Shown piece after piece: positions 26,990-35,319 of a DNA stretch of 64,000 bases. Both the position numbers and the translations under genes were made by a program. The notes beneath the pieces are model-generated. The model searched no databases, was not told where the DNA came from, and saw only the letters and a program-made list of their open reading frames with translations. The stretch is from Wukongibacter sp050859025 (GTDB lineage Bacteria; Bacillota; Clostridia; Peptostreptococcales; Caminicellaceae), in the NCBI RefSeq assembly GCF_050859025.1, contig NZ_CP138200.1, forward strand, positions 6,076,001 through 6,140,000, read 5' to 3'. The first letter of the stretch is position 1. Each line of letters starts with the position of its first letter.

Positions 26990-28666
26990 ATGAGTCATAC
27001 AGAAATTGATACAAATGATTCTTTAGTAACTCCCGAAGAATTAGCAAAGCATTCAGCTGAATTTGAGAGAGAGATTCTTGAGGTAGCAGATGGAGTTTAT
27101 GTTGCAATTGGTTATGGACTGGCTAATTCCATACTACTTGAAGGAAGTGACGGTGTAGTTATAGTAGATACCTTAGAAAGCGTAGAAGCTGCTAAACCTG
27201 TAAAAAAGGCCTTTGATAGTATAACTTCTAAGCCCTTAAAGGCTATAATCTATACCCATTACCATAGCGATCACATTGGCGGTGCAGGAGTTTTTGCAGG
27301 TAATCAAGAAATTGATATCTATACCCATGAAGAAACTGTACAAGAGCTTAATAATGCTGCAATGGTTTCAGAAGTTATCTTCGATAGATCTATGGCTATG
27401 TTTGGAAACTACTTATCACCACCTGCATTTCTAAGCTCAGGAATTGGACCTTTTCTATTACTAGATGATAAAACTGAAGTAGACTATATCCCACCAACCA
27501 AAACCTTTGGATCTGATAAACTGGACATAAAGATTTCAGACTTAAACCTAGAGCTTATTCATATACCTGGAGAAACCAAGGGACAAATAGCAGTTTGGCT
27601 GCCAGACAAAGGCATACTCATTGGAGCAGATACATTCTATAATTCCTTTCCAAATCTGTACTCTATACGTGGTACTAGATTTAGAAATCCCAGTCATTGG
27701 GCAGACAGTGTTGAAAGGCTGAGAAGATTAGAATCGGAATGCTATATACCATGCCATACCCGTCCAATTACAGGAGAGAAAATAATAGATGAAGTACTAT
27801 CGGACTATAGAGATGCAATACAATATATCCATGACCAAACTCTAAGACAAATTAATAATGGCCTTACTCCTGACGAACTTGTAGAAGAAGTGAAATTACC
27901 GCCTCATTTAGCAGATAAACCATATCTTAGAGAGTTTTATGGAAATGTTCAGTGGTCAATTAGAAATATTTATAATGGCTACTTAGGCTGGTTCAATGGA
28001 AATACAACAAACCTCTTCCCTTTGTCCCCAGAGGAAAAGGCCAATCACTTTGTTCAGTTGGCTGGAGGGGAGAAGGAATTTTTGTTGAAAACTAGAAAGT
28101 CTCTAGAGGAAGGTAACTATCAATGGACCTTAGAGCTTGCAGATCAACTGCTTCAGCTTCCTCAATATCGTAACGAAGCTCTAAAAATAAAGGCCACAGC
28201 CATTTGGAAACTTGGAATAAACCAAGGCAATGCTAATGCGAGAAATTATTATCTAACAAGGGCTCTAGAGGCCGGGGGTTTTGTAGAAATTCCACCATTT
28301 CAAGGTGAAGCGTCTATTTTTCTAACTCTCGATATAATGACTATCCTTCAGATAATGGCTATTAATCTTGATCCTAATAAAAGTGCCGACATATATATGG
28401 CAGCGGGTTTTCGTTTTACCGACCTAGATGATATCTACTCTGTTAATATCCGCGGCGGAGTGGCAATAGTAACTCCCTATTTCTTAGATACAATTGATAT
28501 TGTAATAATTTGCAATTCAATTGTATGGAAAGAAATAATAGGAAGGTATATAACTCCTAGAGAGGCTTTTCGAATGGATGACTTACAGATTGATGGAACT
28601 AAAACACAATTCTATAGATTTCTCAATCTATTTAGTGATCGTAGCTTTGAGGACAGTTCGTTTTGA
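26990..28666 (+). CDS. MBL-fold alkyl-sulfatase-like hydrolase
   Basis: 558 residues. Zinc-binding metallo-beta-lactamase domain with THYHSDHIGGA, a later LIHIPGETKGQ and GILIGADTFY (second metal ligands), then PCHTRPI. A helical alkyl-sulfatase dimerisation domain follows (HFVQLAGGEKEFLLKTRKSLEEG ... NEALKIKATAIWKLG) and a C-terminal SCP2-like segment (DPNKSADIYMAAGFRFTDLDD). Relatives such as SdsA1 cleave alkyl sulfates to alcohol and sulfate. No signal peptide, unlike many homologues, so a cytoplasmic role is likely. Start ATG 26990 after GGAGGT. The true substrate is uncertain. Confidence 0.87.
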   Translation: MSHTEIDTNDSLVTPEELAKHSAEFEREILEVADGVYVAIGYGLANSILLEGSDGVVIVDTLESVEAAKPVKKAFDSITSKPLKAIIYTHYHSDHIGGAGVFAGNQEIDIYTHEETVQELNNAAMVSEVIFDRSMAMFGNYLSPPAFLSSGIGPFLLLDDKTEVDYIPPTKTFGSDKLDIKISDLNLELIHIPGETKGQIAVWLPDKGILIGADTFYNSFPNLYSIRGTRFRNPSHWADSVERLRRLESECYIPCHTRPITGEKIIDEVLSDYRDAIQYIHDQTLRQINNGLTPDELVEEVKLPPHLADKPYLREFYGNVQWSIRNIYNGYLGWFNGNTTNLFPLSPEEKANHFVQLAGGEKEFLLKTRKSLEEGNYQWTLELADQLLQLPQYRNEALKIKATAIWKLGINQGNANARNYYLTRALEAGGFVEIPPFQGEASIFLTLDIMTILQIMAINLDPNKSADIYMAAGFRFTDLDDIYSVNIRGGVAIVTPYFLDTIDIVIICNSIVWKEIIGRYITPREAFRMDDLQIDGTKTQFYRFLNLFSDRSFEDSSF

Positions 28667-28700
28667 CAAGTTTTTCTTAGATGACCTCAAAAAATATAAA

Positions 28701-28741
28701 GGGGGCTGTCTCATAAAAAGTAAACTTATAAGTACAGCCCC
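28701..28741 (+). terminator. hairpin after the alkyl-sulfatase-like gene
   Basis: GGGGGCTGT ... ACAGCCCC, stem of eight to nine pairs, 35 bp after the stop. It directly precedes the family D element. Confidence 0.55.
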
Positions 28742-28864
28742 AGGGTGTTTCAGAATGAATGAAGTTCAAGGTTTTGAAATTTCAGCGGTTTGGCTAGTAC
28801 TAATGTACGTGCCAATTCGCTGAAATTTTAAATAACGCAGAGATTCGTCATTCTGAGACACCCT
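28742..28864 (+). repeat. family D MITE-like element, copy 1
   Basis: 123 bp bounded by 17-base inverted repeats AGGGTGTTTCAGAATGA and TCATTCTGAGACACCCT (two mismatches). The interior GAAGTTCAAGGTTTTGAAAT is shared with the copy at 38727. Confidence 0.8.
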
Positions 28865-28877
28865 CTTTGTTATTCTA

Positions 28878-29426
28878 TTATCCGAAGTATCTTTTTAATA
28901 ATCCAGCAAATGCAGATCCATGTCTAGCTTCATCTTTACACATTTCATGTACAGTATCATGAATTGCATCATAACCTAACTCTTTTGCTCTCTTTGCAAG
29001 GTCTAATTTTCCTTGACAGGCACCATGCTCAGCATCTACTCTCATTTTTAGGTTTGTTTTTGTATCAGCAGTTACAACTTCTCCTAAAAGCTCTGCAAAT
29101 TTTGCAGCATGGTCAGCTTCTTCAAATGCAATTCTTCTATATGCTTCTGCAACCTCTGGATAACCTTCTCTATCCGCTTGTCTGCTCATCGCTAAGTACA
29201 TTCCTACCTCAGTACATTCGCCCATAAAATTAGCCTTTAGACCTTCTACTACTTCTGGGTCTAATCCTTTTGCAACACCTATCTTATGCTCATCAGCCCA
29301 TGATAATTCATCAGTGATTGCTTGCTCCTTAAACTTGTCTGGACCTACTCCACATGTTGGACATTTTTCAGGTGCACTTTCTCCTTCGTGAACATAACCA
29401 CATACAGTACATACAAATTTTTTCAT
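28878..29426 (-). CDS. rubrerythrin, reverse type (rubredoxin domain first)
   Basis: 182 residues. The N-terminal rubredoxin knuckles CTVCGYVHEG and CPTCGVGPDKF bind one iron. The four-helix di-iron domain follows, with KANFMGECTEVGMYLAMSRQA, FEEADHAAKFAELLGE and EMCKDEARHGSAF ligand motifs. Domain order is the reverse of classical rubrerythrin, like the clostridial peroxide/oxygen-stress proteins. It would reduce peroxide (and possibly O2) to water with electrons from NAD(P)H via rubredoxin-type partners. Strong GGAGG start. A PerR-type regulator lies directly upstream on the same strand. Confidence 0.94.
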   Translation of the reverse strand: MKKFVCTVCGYVHEGESAPEKCPTCGVGPDKFKEQAITDELSWADEHKIGVAKGLDPEVVEGLKANFMGECTEVGMYLAMSRQADREGYPEVAEAYRRIAFEEADHAAKFAELLGEVVTADTKTNLKMRVDAEHGACQGKLDLAKRAKELGYDAIHDTVHEMCKDEARHGSAFAGLLKRYFG

Positions 29427-29524
29427 TTTTTTATTCCTCCATTGTCAATAATTTTTTTATTTTAAAACGCATATTTGAGATAAATGCAGCCATTATGAGT
29501 CTTTAAATTTAACCTAGGCTATTG

Positions 29525-29935
29525 TTATATGCATTTTTTACATATACCCTTTAGATATAAGTGATACTCATCCACTTCAAAGTCATCAAGCTCCTTTAAT
29601 GTAGGCATATCTATTTTAAAATCATATACTTCATTGCATTTTCTACACTTGAAATGTCCATGAAATGATGTATCTGCATCATATCTTGTTTCATTGTCTT
29701 CTATGTTTATTAATATAACTATGTTTTTTTCAATAAATAGCTTCAAGGTGTTATATACAGTAGTCTTTGATAGAGTAGGTATTTCTGTAACTAACGCTTG
29801 ATAGATCATATCCACAGTTGGATGATTTCTATTTTTTATTAAATACTCGAAAATCTTAATTCTCTGATATGAAGGCTTAATATCATTACTCTTCAAGTAC
29901 TCATCTATTTTATCAATTTTCAGCTCCATTAGCAT
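29525..29935 (-). CDS. Fur family regulator, PerR-like peroxide repressor
   Basis: 136 residues from ATG 29935 (after AAAGGGTTGG; other in-frame ATGs at 29965 and 29929 are possible). Winged helix YQRIKIFEYLIKNRNHPTVDMIYQAL ... LSKTTVYNTLKLF. The metal-sensing side has FHGHFKCRKC and a terminal CKKC zinc site. The neighbouring rubrerythrin and a TTGTAAT-C-ATTACAA operator at 30002-30016 favour PerR over Fur or Zur. It probably represses itself and oxidative-defence genes until peroxide oxidises its iron site. Confidence 0.88.
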   Translation of the reverse strand: MLMELKIDKIDEYLKSNDIKPSYQRIKIFEYLIKNRNHPTVDMIYQALVTEIPTLSKTTVYNTLKLFIEKNIVILINIEDNETRYDADTSFHGHFKCRKCNEVYDFKIDMPTLKELDDFEVDEYHLYLKGICKKCI

Positions 29936-30001
29936 ACCAACCCTTTCAATTTTATCTACTTCCATAGATTATGTAAATTTCACACTGTAATAATTCCTCT
30001 T

Positions 30002-30016
30002 TTGTAATCATTACAA
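30002..30016 (-). promoter_or_regulatory. PerR/Fur-type operator upstream of perR-like gene
   Basis: Perfect 7-1-7 inverted repeat TTGTAATCATTACAA, two bases per arm from the PerR consensus TTATAATNATTATAA. A half-site CTGTAATAATTC lies 20 bp closer to the gene. Confidence 0.65.
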
Positions 30017-30217
30017 TATTATATTAGTACATATTTGCTAACTTGTCAACATCTTTTATCAATCTTTTTTTAAAAAATTAACAAAAAAAGTCGTCGATGA
30101 AATTGAGCTTATAAACCGATTTAACCTTCCGCTTATACCTATACCCACTAATTTTATTTTATACTCAATTTATTTTAAATCAACAAACAGGCTAATTAGA
30201 CATTTAGTGAAACAAGA

Positions 30218-30250
30218 AACCGATAAAGGCAATTTTGCTTTACCGATTTT
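30218..30250. terminator. terminator-like hairpin
   Basis: AAACCGATAAAG-GCAATTTT-GCTTTACCGATTT. No gene ends close by; possibly a leftover of a deleted gene. Confidence 0.4.
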
Positions 30251-30292
30251 ACAAACCATATCATATTTTAGAAGCTATTATTTAAAGCCTTA

Positions 30293-30396
30293 TTATAGGG
30301 ATTCAAGTAGAGACTTTAATTTATACATGTTCAAAGCTCCTAGAAGCACTGAGTATTTGTACATATATAAATTAACTCGTTGTATTAGTTCCTGTA
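30293..30396 (+). repeat. family B palindromic repeat
   Basis: TATAGGGATTCAAGTAGAGAC ... TAACTCGTTGTATTAGTTCCTGTA with inner TTTAATTTATACATG and ACATATATAAATTAA. Confidence 0.65.
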
Positions 30397-30398
30397 GC

Positions 30399-30509
30399 GG
30401 GGAGTTATGATATTTCCTTTTCGTTCATGCAATGAACCTGTTTTTCTATATATTTTGAAGGTGAAAACAGATTCATTGAAATCACTCAAATAAAATATCA
30501 TAACTCCCT
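30399..30509 (+). repeat. family E palindromic element
   Basis: 111 bp with 17-base arms GGGGAGTTATGATATTT / AAATATCATAACTCCC and nested arms CAATGAA(C)CTGTTTT / AAAACAG(A)TTCATTG. It abuts the family B copy. Single copy in this window. Confidence 0.7.
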
Positions 30510-30548
30510 AAGTATTGTAAAATAGTAAATTATAGTTTACTAGCACAA

Positions 30549-30687
30549 GAGGTTAAATTAAGTTCTACTATTTGAACCCTATATTGATATTCAGCATTAA
30601 GACTTAAAATAAGTTCTTATAGAAATAATGAAGGCTTCTACATTTTTCTATAAAAATTTATTTAACCTTGAAGTTGCTTATCTATAT
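30549..30687 (+). repeat. family B half joined to family C element at the catB 3' end
   Basis: 30549-30580 is a family B end (AAATTAAGTTCTACTATTTG). From 30580 a family C copy (core AATGAAGGCTTCTACATTTTT) runs to GCTTATCTATA at 30687. The catB stop codon (30678-30680) lies inside the end of this repeat. Confidence 0.75.
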
Positions 30688-31307
30688 CTTAGGCTCTCAT
30701 ATAAAACTCCTACATTTCCGCTAGTAATCACAGGCAGATATTCTTTAATTCTTTCAAGCTCCCAATTCCACCATTGTATCTCTAAAAGCATCTCTATTTC
30801 TTCCTCTGTAAATCTTTTCTTAACAGCCCTAGCCGGATTTCCCACAACAACGGTATATGGTTCTACGTCCTTCGTAACTATTGCTCTAGACCCGATTATA
30901 GCTCCATCTCCAATCTTAACTCCCGGCATAATAATAGCCTCTGTTCCAATCCATACATCATTACCCACTACAGTATCTCCAGAAAATTTTAGGCCCTCCT
31001 TAGGATTTCCAGATTTAAACTCATCGAAATAGTAAAAGGGAAAGGTACTAATCCAATCCTGTCTATGACCTTGATTTCCAGCCATTAAAAAAGATGCTCC
31101 AGAAGCAATTGAACAAAACTTACCTATTATTAGTTTGTCCACATCATTTCTATCGGGATGAAGATATCTTACACAAAGCTCTTCAAAATCCTTCTCATGA
31201 TAATAACCTGAATAGTAGGTATAGTCTCCAACTATAATATTTTTACTTTTAATTTTATCCTTTATAAAATAACTTTCTGTCCAATTCTTAAATACTTTAT
31301 TATTCAT
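30678..31307 (-). CDS. catB: type B chloramphenicol/xenobiotic acetyltransferase (CatB-like)
   Basis: 209 residues, the standard length for CatB. Left-handed beta-helix hexapeptides (VVGNDVWIGTEAIIMPGVKIGDGAIIGSRAIVTKDV) follow the catalytic segment GNQGHRQDWISTFPF, whose His matches the family active site. It acetylates hydroxyl groups of chloramphenicol or related compounds using acetyl-CoA; the natural substrate may differ. Closer in pattern to CatB than to streptogramin Vat (which has HRMDGSTYPF). Operon with the hxlR-type gene 12 bp upstream. The last codons and stop lie in a repeat element. Confidence 0.85.
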   Translation of the reverse strand: MNNKVFKNWTESYFIKDKIKSKNIIVGDYTYYSGYYHEKDFEELCVRYLHPDRNDVDKLIIGKFCSIASGASFLMAGNQGHRQDWISTFPFYYFDEFKSGNPKEGLKFSGDTVVGNDVWIGTEAIIMPGVKIGDGAIIGSRAIVTKDVEPYTVVVGNPARAVKKRFTEEEIEMLLEIQWWNWELERIKEYLPVITSGNVGVLYESLRYR

Positions 31308-31319
31308 AATGATACCCCT

Positions 31320-31676
31320 TTATTCATCCATATATTGTTTTCCCCACTCACAGATTTCCGTTAAAATATTTTCTAGGGACTTGCCCCTCTCTGTCAAGCT
31401 ATATTCTACCTTAGGAGGAATGGTTGCATAGGCATTTCTCTCAATTAACCCATCCATTTCTAAATTTTTTAATTCCCCAGAAAGAATCTTATGACTTATC
31501 TTTGGAATAGATTTTTTTAGTTGGCCATATCTAATTCCTTGATTTTTTATTATATGCCATAATACTATAGCCCTCCATTTCCCACCTATTACAGTCATGG
31601 CAAAGCCTATTGAACATTGAAAATCCTTCTGTCTTTTCTCTTGCTTTGGAAATTCTTCTTTTGCTTTCTTATCCAT
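31320..31676 (-). CDS. HxlR family winged-helix regulator
   Basis: 118 residues. Typical HxlR layout: single N-terminal cysteine in FQCSIGFAMTVIGGKWRAIVLWHI, recognition region YGQLKKSIPKISHKILSGELKNLEMDGLIER and C-terminal YSLTERGKSL. Some members sense thiol-reactive or aldehyde stress through that cysteine. It precedes catB in one transcript and likely controls it. Confidence 0.88.
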   Translation of the reverse strand: MDKKAKEEFPKQEKRQKDFQCSIGFAMTVIGGKWRAIVLWHIIKNQGIRYGQLKKSIPKISHKILSGELKNLEMDGLIERNAYATIPPKVEYSLTERGKSLENILTEICEWGKQYMDE

Positions 31677-31839
31677 TTTTAAACTCCTTTACTTTCAAAA
31701 TGGTTAGTATCTGAGCAAAATGTGCGTACTTACATAGTAGTTACAATTATTCTATAATTATATTATATACAAATATATTTACTCAATAAAACTATGAATC
31801 TAAATTTTTAAGTCTAAATTCTATTATTTAAGGAGATGA

Positions 31840-32487
31840 ATGTTAGTGGATAAAAATGTAAGATGGGTTATTGATAAGCGTATAACAAGAACTATGGAAA
31901 ATCTAGAAAAAAATAATATGGATGCATATTATGTAGCCGATTCAGAATCCTTATCCGAGAAAATTGGTGAACTTATTGATGATGGAGATACTGTATCAGT
32001 AGGAGGTTCAATGACTCTTTTTGAAGCAGGTGTCATCGATATGCTTCGTAGCGGAAAATATAATTTCTTAGACAGGTATAGTCCTGGACTTACTAAAGAA
32101 GATATAAAGGAGATTTATAGAAAAAGCTTTAGTGCTGATGCGTATTTTGCAAGCAGTAATGCATTAACTGAAGACGGCGAGCTGTACAATGTTGATGGAA
32201 CTGGTAACAGAGTTGCTTCCATAATTTATGGGCCAGATAAGGTAATAGTAGTTGTTGGAGTTAATAAAATAGTAAAAAATGTAGACGAAGCTATAGAAAG
32301 AAATAAAAGATGGGCCGCACCAGCAAATGCTAAAAGGTTAGATAGAAAGACTCCTTGTGCTAGCCTAGGCTATTGTACAAATTGTGACAGCCCCGATAGA
32401 ATCTGCAACAATTATACCTTGATAAGAAAACAGGGGCAACAAGGAAGAATAAAGGTTATAATCGTGGGAGAAAATTTTGGTTACTAA
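31840..32487 (+). CDS. LUD domain protein (LutC/YkgG-like, DUF162)
   Basis: 215 residues. N-terminal helical segment RTMENLEKNNMDAYYVADSESL, then the LUD fold with DTVSVGGSMTLFEAGVIDML and AYFASSNALTEDGELYNVDGTGNRVASIIYGPDKVIVVVGVNKIV. A late cysteine cluster C-ASLGYC-TNC-DSPDRIC is typical of the stand-alone clostridial version. LutC-type proteins belong to lactate-oxidising complexes, but no lutA or lutB is nearby, so the role here is open. Start after AAGGAGATGA; a GACTCTGAT/ATCAGAGTC terminator follows. Confidence 0.85.
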   Translation: MLVDKNVRWVIDKRITRTMENLEKNNMDAYYVADSESLSEKIGELIDDGDTVSVGGSMTLFEAGVIDMLRSGKYNFLDRYSPGLTKEDIKEIYRKSFSADAYFASSNALTEDGELYNVDGTGNRVASIIYGPDKVIVVVGVNKIVKNVDEAIERNKRWAAPANAKRLDRKTPCASLGYCTNCDSPDRICNNYTLIRKQGQQGRIKVIIVGENFGY

Positions 32488-32504
32488 AACTTGTAATCCA
32501 AGGG

Positions 32505-32538
32505 GACTCTGATTCTTATATTTTTAGAGATCAGAGTC
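32505..32538 (+). terminator. intrinsic terminator after the LUD gene
   Basis: GACTCTGAT/ATCAGAGTC with a TTTTT-containing loop, 17 bp after the stop. Confidence 0.6.
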
Positions 32539-32555
32539 TAAAATCTATCTAAAGT

Positions 32556-32643
32556 AACTCGCCTAGCTAGTAAGATAAAAATACCAAACTTCAAGTATTT
32601 AAGGTATATTAATATTCCCAATCAAAAACTAGCTGGGCAAGTT
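32556..32643 (+). repeat. family F palindromic element
   Basis: 88 bp with arms AACTCGCCTAGCTAGT / ACTAGCTGGGCAAGTT (13 of 16 paired) and an inner ATACC/GGTAT stem. It lies at the 3' end of the ArsC-like gene. One copy in the window. Confidence 0.6.
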
Positions 32644-32658
32644 AAAGTAGTATAGGGA

Positions 32659-33015
32659 CTATTTTAGATTTTCTTCCCATTGACCTTCCTTAAAGCCTAC
32701 TAATATTATCTTGTCCTTTACCAGTATCGGACGCTTCACAAGCATTCCATCTGATGACAATAGGTCTAAAAGCTTTTCATCCGATGCAGTTTTCACCACA
32801 TCCTTTAATTGCATTTCTCTATACAGCTTACCACTAGTATTGAAAAACTTTGTAAGAGGTATTCCCCCTTCAATGCTCCATTTTCTCAGTTCTTCCTTAG
32901 TAGGATTATCTTCTACTATCAATCTCTCAGTATAGTCTATGCCGTTTTCATCAAGCCATTTCTTTGCCTTTCTACAAGTGCTGCATTTTGGATAGCATAT
33001 AAATAAATTTTTCAT
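32659..33015 (-). CDS. ArsC/Spx family thioredoxin-fold protein
   Basis: 118 residues. Active-site CSTCRKAKKWLDENG near the N-terminus and the family end-motif LVKRPILVKDKIILVGFKEGQW. The CxxC is as in Spx and YffB-type proteins; true arsenate reductases of this family have CxxxxxR with a single cysteine. No C-terminal Spx RNA-polymerase helices can be claimed. Start after GAGGGG. Could be a glutathione-independent reductase or Spx-like regulator. Confidence 0.82.
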   Translation of the reverse strand: MKNLFICYPKCSTCRKAKKWLDENGIDYTERLIVEDNPTKEELRKWSIEGGIPLTKFFNTSGKLYREMQLKDVVKTASDEKLLDLLSSDGMLVKRPILVKDKIILVGFKEGQWEENLK

Positions 33016-33117
33016 TCTACGTCCCCTCTTTCTATGTAATTTTTCTAGTGATTAATATACCCTTAATTTGTAATAGTAAACTTTTTTAGGTGTTCTATTA
33101 GAAATAATATAAATTAG

Positions 33118-33228
33118 ATTAGAAAAAAAAGCTACAGAAGACTAGCCTCACCCTATGACTGGAATAAAATAATAGATCATTACGATGATACAATTGGTAA
33201 TTTAAAAATTAACGGGAGTGTCTCATAA
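33118..33228 (+). pseudogene. gene tail fragment ending in a hairpin repeat
   Basis: After a TAG, 36 codons read as coherent protein (SYRRLASPYDWNKIIDHYDD, then TIGNLKINGSVS and TAA). The final GSVS and stop come from the inverted repeat GGGAGTGTCTCATAA at 33214. No start. Family not recognised. Confidence 0.35.
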
Positions 33229-33250
33229 GAAACCTTTATGAGACACTCCC
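33214..33250 (+). terminator. strong hairpin, terminator-like
   Basis: GGGAGTGTCTCATAA-GAAACC-TTTATGAGACACTCCC, 14-base stem. Its end resembles the family D terminal repeats (GAGACACCC). CTTTTTTATT follows after about 12 bases. Confidence 0.55.
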
Positions 33251-33358
33251 TTCTACAACTCTTTTTTATTACAATTATTTATTTTCCGATCAATAAAATT
33301 GTAAATAGATTAACCCCTATTTAGAATTTACTTATTTATAGAGAATTCCAAGTAAATT

Positions 33359-33466
33359 TTAATCGTTAGAATCCTTCATTTCATCATCAAAATCTTGAAA
33401 TTTTTCTTCAATCTCACAAAGTATTATCATCATATCAATAATCTGTGCTATAGCTTTTCTCTCCAA
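33359..33466 (-). CDS. 35-residue acidic small protein
   Basis: TTG start eight bases after a strong GGGAGG; protein MERKAIAQIIDMMIILCEIE followed by EKFQDFDDEMKDSND. Short amphipathic helix with an acidic tail. The stop TAA lies in a partial family B repeat (33337-33360). No known family; size, charge and good ribosome binding site suggest a genuine small gene. Confidence 0.5.
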   Translation of the reverse strand: MERKAIAQIIDMMIILCEIEEKFQDFDDEMKDSND

Positions 33467-33621
33467 TTAACTAACCTCCCAAGCTAAAAAATAAAATATC
33501 CTTTTAAATTTTCATAAAAGATACTCAAATCTATATTAGTAAAACTCAAGAAAATCTATCTTTCTGATTAAATTTTTCTTTAGGAAGTCACTTAAAAATA
33601 TCTATATATACAATAACAATA

Positions 33622-33849
33622 TCAGACAATCTTGTGCCTTCCTGTTCTATGGGATACCCCTATTATAGTATTCCTTATATTGTATAATAATGTATATATT
33701 CTTAAGGTTTTTACATTTATCTCTTCACTTTCCGTTTCTATATTTACAGAGGATATTCCAATTTTTTCAGCTCCTGAGAATGCCGCCAATGTAATTATCA
33801 CACTTATAGATAGGAGTAATGTTAATAATCCTTCTATTAGTAGCCGCAA
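33622..33849 (-). CDS. possible small membrane protein
   Basis: 75 codons from a TTG, with an N-terminal membrane helix (LLTLLLSISVIITLAAF) and a polar tail. Composition looks coding, but no ribosome binding site precedes the TTG and no better start exists. It may be truncated at the 5' end. Confidence 0.3.
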   Translation of the reverse strand: MRLLIEGLLTLLLSISVIITLAAFSGAEKIGISSVNIETESEEINVKTLRIYTLLYNIRNTIIGVSHRTGRHKIV

Positions 33850-33957
33850 AAAAATAAAAGACTAGATTATCTAACTCTGGAACTCTCTATATTAAATCCT
33901 GAGTTAATTAATCTAGCCTAATATCTGTATAATTATTATTTTTCTGATTGTAAAATA

Positions 33958-34602
33958 TCATCTTGGCTCAGAAGCTACTACAGCCTGTAAAGGTGGAGAT
34001 CCATCTGCTAGACCAACTGCATAAATAGTATAATAGTTGTTTGGCATAAGGTTGACATTTGGGACAGTTACTACTATATCGTTAGTTCCCGTAGGACTAA
34101 TCTGGAAGGTATAGGTTCCAGTAGGAATACAAGCATAATCCGTAAAATTTTTGTAGCCTACATTAGTAAATATTTCTCTACCGTCTGATAACGTTACATC
34201 TACATTTGGTGCATTTGGTGATAGGTTAACAAATCTTATGCATGGTCTTCCAAAATTTTGTTTTGTAGTGGGTTCTGGAATAGGATATAAACTTATATTA
34301 GGAGCCTCTCCAATAACTGTTATATTAAAAACTGTTCCCTTTGGAATATATAAATCTGTATCTAAAACCGGGTTATTTCTCTGCCCTGTAGGATAGATCT
34401 CAATATTGTAATTGCCAGCTGCAACTGATAGGTATTTTGAGAGCTGTTTGTAACCAAGATTTTCAATAATAAGATTACCATTTGCATAAATGTCAACTGC
34501 CGGTACATTAGGTGAAGCATGTAATACTCTTATATAGGCATCATTGGGTGTATTCCTATACCAAGCTTTTGTTAACATAGGATTATAATTAAAATAATAC
34601 AT
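33958..34602 (-). CDS. DUF4397 domain protein, two repeats
   Basis: 214 residues with two tandem DUF4397 beta-sandwich modules: IRVLHASPNVPAVDIYANGN ... YLSVAAGNYNIEIYPTG and IRFVNLSPNAPNVDVTLSDG ... YACIPTGTYTFQISPTG. No signal peptide although many relatives are secreted. Start after GAAGGGAG. Spore-former relatives occur among envelope or spore-surface proteins (weak inference). Neighbours are a small Gln-rich protein and a VCBS-type protein. Confidence 0.85.
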   Translation of the reverse strand: MYYFNYNPMLTKAWYRNTPNDAYIRVLHASPNVPAVDIYANGNLIIENLGYKQLSKYLSVAAGNYNIEIYPTGQRNNPVLDTDLYIPKGTVFNITVIGEAPNISLYPIPEPTTKQNFGRPCIRFVNLSPNAPNVDVTLSDGREIFTNVGYKNFTDYACIPTGTYTFQISPTGTNDIVVTVPNVNLMPNNYYTIYAVGLADGSPPLQAVVASEPR

Positions 34603-34779
34603 AACTCTTTTCTCCCTTCAGTATTACAATATGAAATTAATCTCAATGTGTGACAAAGCTTCGAAAATAAGTTTTAAAAAAACAACCTTAATTAAACTTT
34701 TCTAATGGATAAGCTTTGGCATAGGATTAAGCTTGTCCTAATTTTAAATATTCCAACGTTAATAACTTCTTTAGAAAGG

Positions 34780-35046
34780 CTAATCCTCTACTTGTTTTTT
34801 TAGTAGCTCCATTTGTTTCTCCATTATTTCAATCTGTAGTTTTAGCTGTTCGTTCTGCTTTTGCTGTTCTATTAATGACTGCTGCAGCTGTTGCTGTGCA
34901 CTTACAGTCAGTATTATTTGCCCCACAGCTTCAAGAAAGTTACCTATGGAATTCTGCTCATTAACATCCAATTTATTAGCTATCCCTACACCAAGAAGAG
35001 ATGCTACTAACGCAAATTCATCTGGTGGAATGTTAAAAATAGACAT
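34780..35046 (-). CDS. small Gln-rich coiled-coil protein
   Basis: 88 residues. The N-terminal helical block FALVASLLGVGIANKLDVNE ... FLEAVGQIILTVSAQQ is hydrophobic and conserved-looking. The C-terminal half is a Gln/Glu/Lys coiled coil (QQKQNEQLKLQIEIMEKQME). GGGAGGAG start signal. It resembles short clostridial hypotheticals of unknown function; a self-assembling or scaffold role is possible. Confidence 0.7.
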   Translation of the reverse strand: MSIFNIPPDEFALVASLLGVGIANKLDVNEQNSIGNFLEAVGQIILTVSAQQQLQQSLIEQQKQNEQLKLQIEIMEKQMELLKKQVED

Positions 35047-35319
35047 TAATAGTCTCCTCCCGTTGTAGTTTTTTATAGTTTATTATACTCATATCATTAA
35101 TAAGATGTGCTTCAAATAATATTACATACCTTCCACAGCAAATCAGTGGTTATTCTGATTTTTCAACTTCTTTCCTAAATAGGGCTTAGTCATAATATGT
35201 TTTTATTAGAACTCCCTTTTTAATTGCTAAAATTATATTTAAAGTAAAATATGATAGTCACATCACAATCTCACAGTTCATAATATATTAATATCTATGT
35301 TCTGAAAGGAGATGAGCTT

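Noticed and set aside
28578..28823. 81-codon ORF overlapping the end of the alkyl-sulfatase-like gene
   Set aside because: It is a frame shadow continuing into the terminator and family D element.
30207..30410. 67-codon plus-strand ORF
   Set aside because: It runs through a hairpin, a family B repeat and part of family E; an artefact of repeats.
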